64,000 nucleotides of DNA from positions 9,258 through 73,257 of the forward strand of contig DATCMA010000009.1 in assembly GCA_036563645.1 (NCBI GenBank), in the 5' to 3' direction. How positions within the stretch are numbered: position 1 is the stretch's first letter; every line of letters begins with the position of its first letter. This stretch comes from DATCMA01 sp036563645. Lineage in GTDB: Bacteria > Actinomycetota > Actinomycetes > Mycobacteriales > Micromonosporaceae. The notes beneath the pieces were generated by a model that saw only the letters and a program-made list of their open reading frames with translations, did not search any database and had not been told where the DNA came from. Made by a program: the position numbers and the translations under genes. Shown here piece after piece: positions 61,948 through 64,000 of the stretch.

Positions 61948-62907
61948 CTACCGCGCGCGGATCGCGGCGAGCGCGGTCAATTCCTCCGCTGACGGACGCC
62001 ACTGGGCCGCAGCCACGTTCGCGCGGACTTGCTCAGGCGTGGTCGCTCCCGCGATGACCGACGCGACGGTCGGCTGAGCCGCCAACCAGCCAATCGCCAC
62101 CTCAAGCATCGACCGGCCACGCTCCGCGGCGAACGCCTCGATCGCCTCGATCGCGTCCCACGGCGCTCGGGCGAGTCGTTCGGCGTACCGTCCGCCGGCG
62201 GCGAGCCGGCTGCCGGCCGGGGGCTGCGCCCCGCGCTTGTACTTTCCGGTCAACAGGCCGCTGGCCAGCGGGTAGTACGGCAGCATGCCCAGCCCGAACC
62301 GCTGGCAGGCGGGCAACACCTCCGCCTCGACCTCCCGATTGAGGAGGTTGTAGTGGTTCTGCGCGCTGACGAAACGGGTCAAGCCGGCGGTGCGGGCGGT
62401 CCAGTCCGCGTCGGCGATCTGCCAACCCGCGAAGTTCGAGCACCCGATATAGCGCACCTTGCCCGCGCGGACGAGGTCGTCGAGCGCGGAGAGCGTCTCC
62501 TCGATCGGCGTGCCGGGATCCGGCTCGTGCATCTGATAGAGGTCGATGTACTCGGTGTTGAGACGGCGAAGCGACGCCTCCACCGCCCGGATGACGTACC
62601 GGCGCGCGCCCCGGGCACCGTAGTCCGGCCCATTGGCCCCCTGCATGTCCATGCCGAACTTCGTGGCGATGACGACGTCGTCCCGCCGCCCCTTGAGGGC
62701 GGCCCCGAGGAACTCCTCCGAGGTGCCGCTCGGCTCCCCGTAGATGTCCGCCGTATCGAAGAAGGTGATTCCCGCCTCCAGGGCGGCGTCGACCACCGCC
62801 CGGGTGGCGTCGGCGTCCAGCTTGCGTCCAAAGTTGTTGCAGCCGAGACCGACGACCGACACCACGAGGCCGGACTGTCCCAGCCGACGGTACTCCATAT
62901 CGCTCAC
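61948..62907 (-). CDS. Aldo/keto reductase
   Basis: A 319-residue NADPH-dependent reductase of the AKR superfamily (YghZ/voltage-channel-beta-like group). The catalytic Asp and Tyr are in FFDTADIYGEPSG, the Lys in VVIATKFG, and the His in LYQMHEPD. LASGLLTGKYKRG and QPTVASVIAGATTPEQV are family signatures. The physiological substrate is unknown. GTG 62907 has GAGGGG upstream; ATG 62898 (MEYRRLG) is the alternative. Confidence 0.92.
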   Translation of the reverse strand: MSDMEYRRLGQSGLVVSVVGLGCNNFGRKLDADATRAVVDAALEAGITFFDTADIYGEPSGTSEEFLGAALKGRRDDVVIATKFGMDMQGANGPDYGARGARRYVIRAVEASLRRLNTEYIDLYQMHEPDPGTPIEETLSALDDLVRAGKVRYIGCSNFAGWQIADADWTARTAGLTRFVSAQNHYNLLNREVEAEVLPACQRFGLGMLPYYPLASGLLTGKYKRGAQPPAGSRLAAGGRYAERLARAPWDAIEAIEAFAAERGRSMLEVAIGWLAAQPTVASVIAGATTPEQVRANVAAAQWRPSAEELTALAAIRAR

Positions 62908-62953
62908 ACCCGCCCCTCTGCGAACGTCTGCGAACACCGAGCCAGCCGAGTGG

Positions 62954-63568
62954 TCACCGGGTCACCCGCAGCACCCGGTAGCCCTTCTGACTGGCATGCC
63001 GAACACTCTGCCAGCCCTGGTCGGTGAGCCACCGGTGCAACGAGTCGGCGCCCAGGTGCTTGGCGACCACCAGCCACGCCACCCCGTCCGGGCTCAGCCG
63101 CGGCAGCCACGCCGCCAGCATCGCGTGCAGCTCAGCCTTGCCCACCCGCACCGGTGGGTTGGACCACAGCTCCGCGAAGGTCAGCCCGTCCGGCACCTCC
63201 TCGGGCGCCATCACCCGCACCCGATCGTCCGCCCCTATCCGCGCCGCGTTCTCCGCGGTGAGCTGCCGAGCACGCCGGTTGACGTCGACGGCGTACACGG
63301 TCGCCGCCGGAGCCACGGTCGCCAGCACACAGGCGATCGGGCCGTAGCCGCAGCCCAAATCGAGGAAAGGGCCTGTCGCGTCAGGCGAGGGAAGCTCCGC
63401 CTTCCGCAGGAGCACCGCTGTCCCGGGATCGAGGCGGTTGGCCGAGAAGACACCTCCTGCCGCCACCAGGCGGTAGTGCTGCCCGGCCACAGTGAACTCG
63501 ATATCCCGCGGACGCGCCTTGGCCTCAGGCTCGGCGCTGAAGTAGTGCTCGGCGTTCACGCCCGGCAT
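62954..63568 (-). CDS. RsmC-like class I SAM-dependent methyltransferase
   Basis: A 204-residue methyltransferase. The N-terminal AEHYFSAEP and a short beta region precede the SAM motif FLDLGCGYGPIACVLA, the acidic loop YAVDVNRRA and the catalytic WSNPPVRVGK (Asn-Pro-Pro), as in the RsmC/RlmG group that methylates guanine in rRNA. It contains only the catalytic half of RsmC, as is usual in actinomycetes. Start ATG 63568. It lies 46 bases upstream of the aldo/keto reductase gene on the same strand. Confidence 0.9.
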   Translation of the reverse strand: MPGVNAEHYFSAEPEAKARPRDIEFTVAGQHYRLVAAGGVFSANRLDPGTAVLLRKAELPSPDATGPFLDLGCGYGPIACVLATVAPAATVYAVDVNRRARQLTAENAARIGADDRVRVMAPEEVPDGLTFAELWSNPPVRVGKAELHAMLAAWLPRLSPDGVAWLVVAKHLGADSLHRWLTDQGWQSVRHASQKGYRVLRVTR

Positions 63569-63757
63569 TGTCCCGTATGGGCGACCGCTGCCAGCGCCGC
63601 GCCGCGGCCCCGCGCGCCCGCCACCTGGGGCGAGGACTCGCCCGAACCTCGCCCCACCCATTGATGATCACAAATTTATCACGATGTGTCGATTTTCTCC
63701 ATGACCATGGGGCGCGGCGCACAAGGCTCCTGACCAGGCTCTACTACGCTGTGCGAC

Positions 63758-64000
63758 ATGGTTCAGGGGCAGGACCCGGAGGCCAGCGGACAGCCGTTCC
63801 GCTGGGGACACCACCCCCCAGCCGGGCGTCACGCCGCGCCCGAACCACCACCGTGGCGCCATCCTCCGGGATCGGGCCCTGATCCACACCAGCGGCGTAC
63901 ACCTCCTGCCCCGGGAATCCCCCGCCCCACCGGGGCCGTCCCCCGACGGCAGCCGCCCGCGCCCCGCCCGGGAACGGCACCCCCGACGCCGCCGGTCCCC
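63758..64000 (+). CDS. Proline-rich N-terminus of an unidentified protein, cut by the window edge
   Basis: From ATG 63758 an uninterrupted frame runs to the edge (81 codons): MVQGQDPEASGQPFRWGHH followed by a Pro/Arg/His-rich stretch with no stop. Long disordered proline-rich starts are common in actinobacterial membrane proteins. No domain is visible yet, so the function is unknown. No convincing ribosome site precedes the ATG. A TACTAC element at 63741-63746 could be a -10 box for a nearly leaderless message. Confidence 0.5.
   Translation, partial: MVQGQDPEASGQPFRWGHHPPAGRHAAPEPPPWRHPPGSGPDPHQRRTPPAPGIPRPTGAVPRRQPPAPRPGTAPPTPPVP

Noticed and set aside
63668..63980. Minus-strand frames opposite the proline-rich start at the right edge.
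   Set aside because: Low-complexity Gly/Arg/Ala products mirroring a Pro/His-rich coding strand; no ribosome sites or motifs.

Overview
The window is a 64 kb piece of chromosome from a high-GC Gram-positive bacterium of the Actinomycetes. The evidence is strong third-position G/C bias, many GTG starts, a groES-groEL operon whose GroEL has a histidine-rich tail, an actinobacterial guaB-DUF5319-BldM-type neighbourhood, GuaB3, a LytR-CpsA-Psr protein, PspC-type sensor proteins and an EspC-type secretion protein. I see no rRNA, tRNA, CRISPR array, insertion sequence or prophage. The genus cannot be fixed from the sequence; a Streptosporangiales-like or related lineage is a guess.

Layout. 1-5.6 kb: the start of sucC (cut by the window edge), a free-standing B12-binding protein, an M23 peptidase, pcrA/uvrD, and a chorismate mutase behind a leader-peptide attenuator. 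5.7-11.5 kb: a complete oligopeptide/dipeptide ABC transporter (A-B-C-D-F). 11.6-15.9 kb: a LiaRS-like two-component system, with a PspC/LiaF-like membrane protein and a small membrane protein encoded divergently. 16-18.4 kb: phosphatidylserine decarboxylase and phosphatidylserine synthase, convergent. 18.6-20.5 kb: two tandem double-Nudix proteins. 20.6-27.7 kb: GMP synthesis (guaA, guaB3, guaB), interrupted by an LCP-family ligase and an M1 peptidase. 27.9-33.2 kb: DUF5319, a BldM-like regulator, groEL/groES under two CIRCE operators, and a THUMP-like methyltransferase.

33.2-37.0 kb is the accessory island of the window. It holds an EspC-like protein, a polymorphic toxin with a CdiA-type tRNase C-terminus, and one intact SitI3-like immunity gene. 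These are surrounded by at least three broken immunity-gene copies and the collapsed remains of a second toxin/immunity locus.

37.4-41.9 kb: a xylose-type sugar ABC transporter and a ROK regulator. 41.9-51.8 kb: a long minus-strand run glmS-acpS-nnr-alr-hydrolase-tsaE-ung-tsaB-rimI-tsaD-small protein, many members overlapping by a few bases. It joins amino-sugar and D-alanine supply for the wall to tRNA t6A modification. 52-55.7 kb: a DapC-like aminotransferase, glmM and the rplM-rpsI operon. 55.9-61.9 kb: a seven-gene thiamin operon (thiE-thiO-thiS-thiG-thiE2-thiD-thiC) behind a TPP riboswitch. The window ends with an aldo/keto reductase, an RsmC-like methyltransferase and the start of a proline-rich protein.

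The two strongest second-look items are the leader-peptide attenuator at 5.13-5.28 kb, where promoter, Phe/Tyr codons, antiterminator and terminator can all be read from the bases, and the toxin/immunity decay zone at 33.2-37.0 kb.
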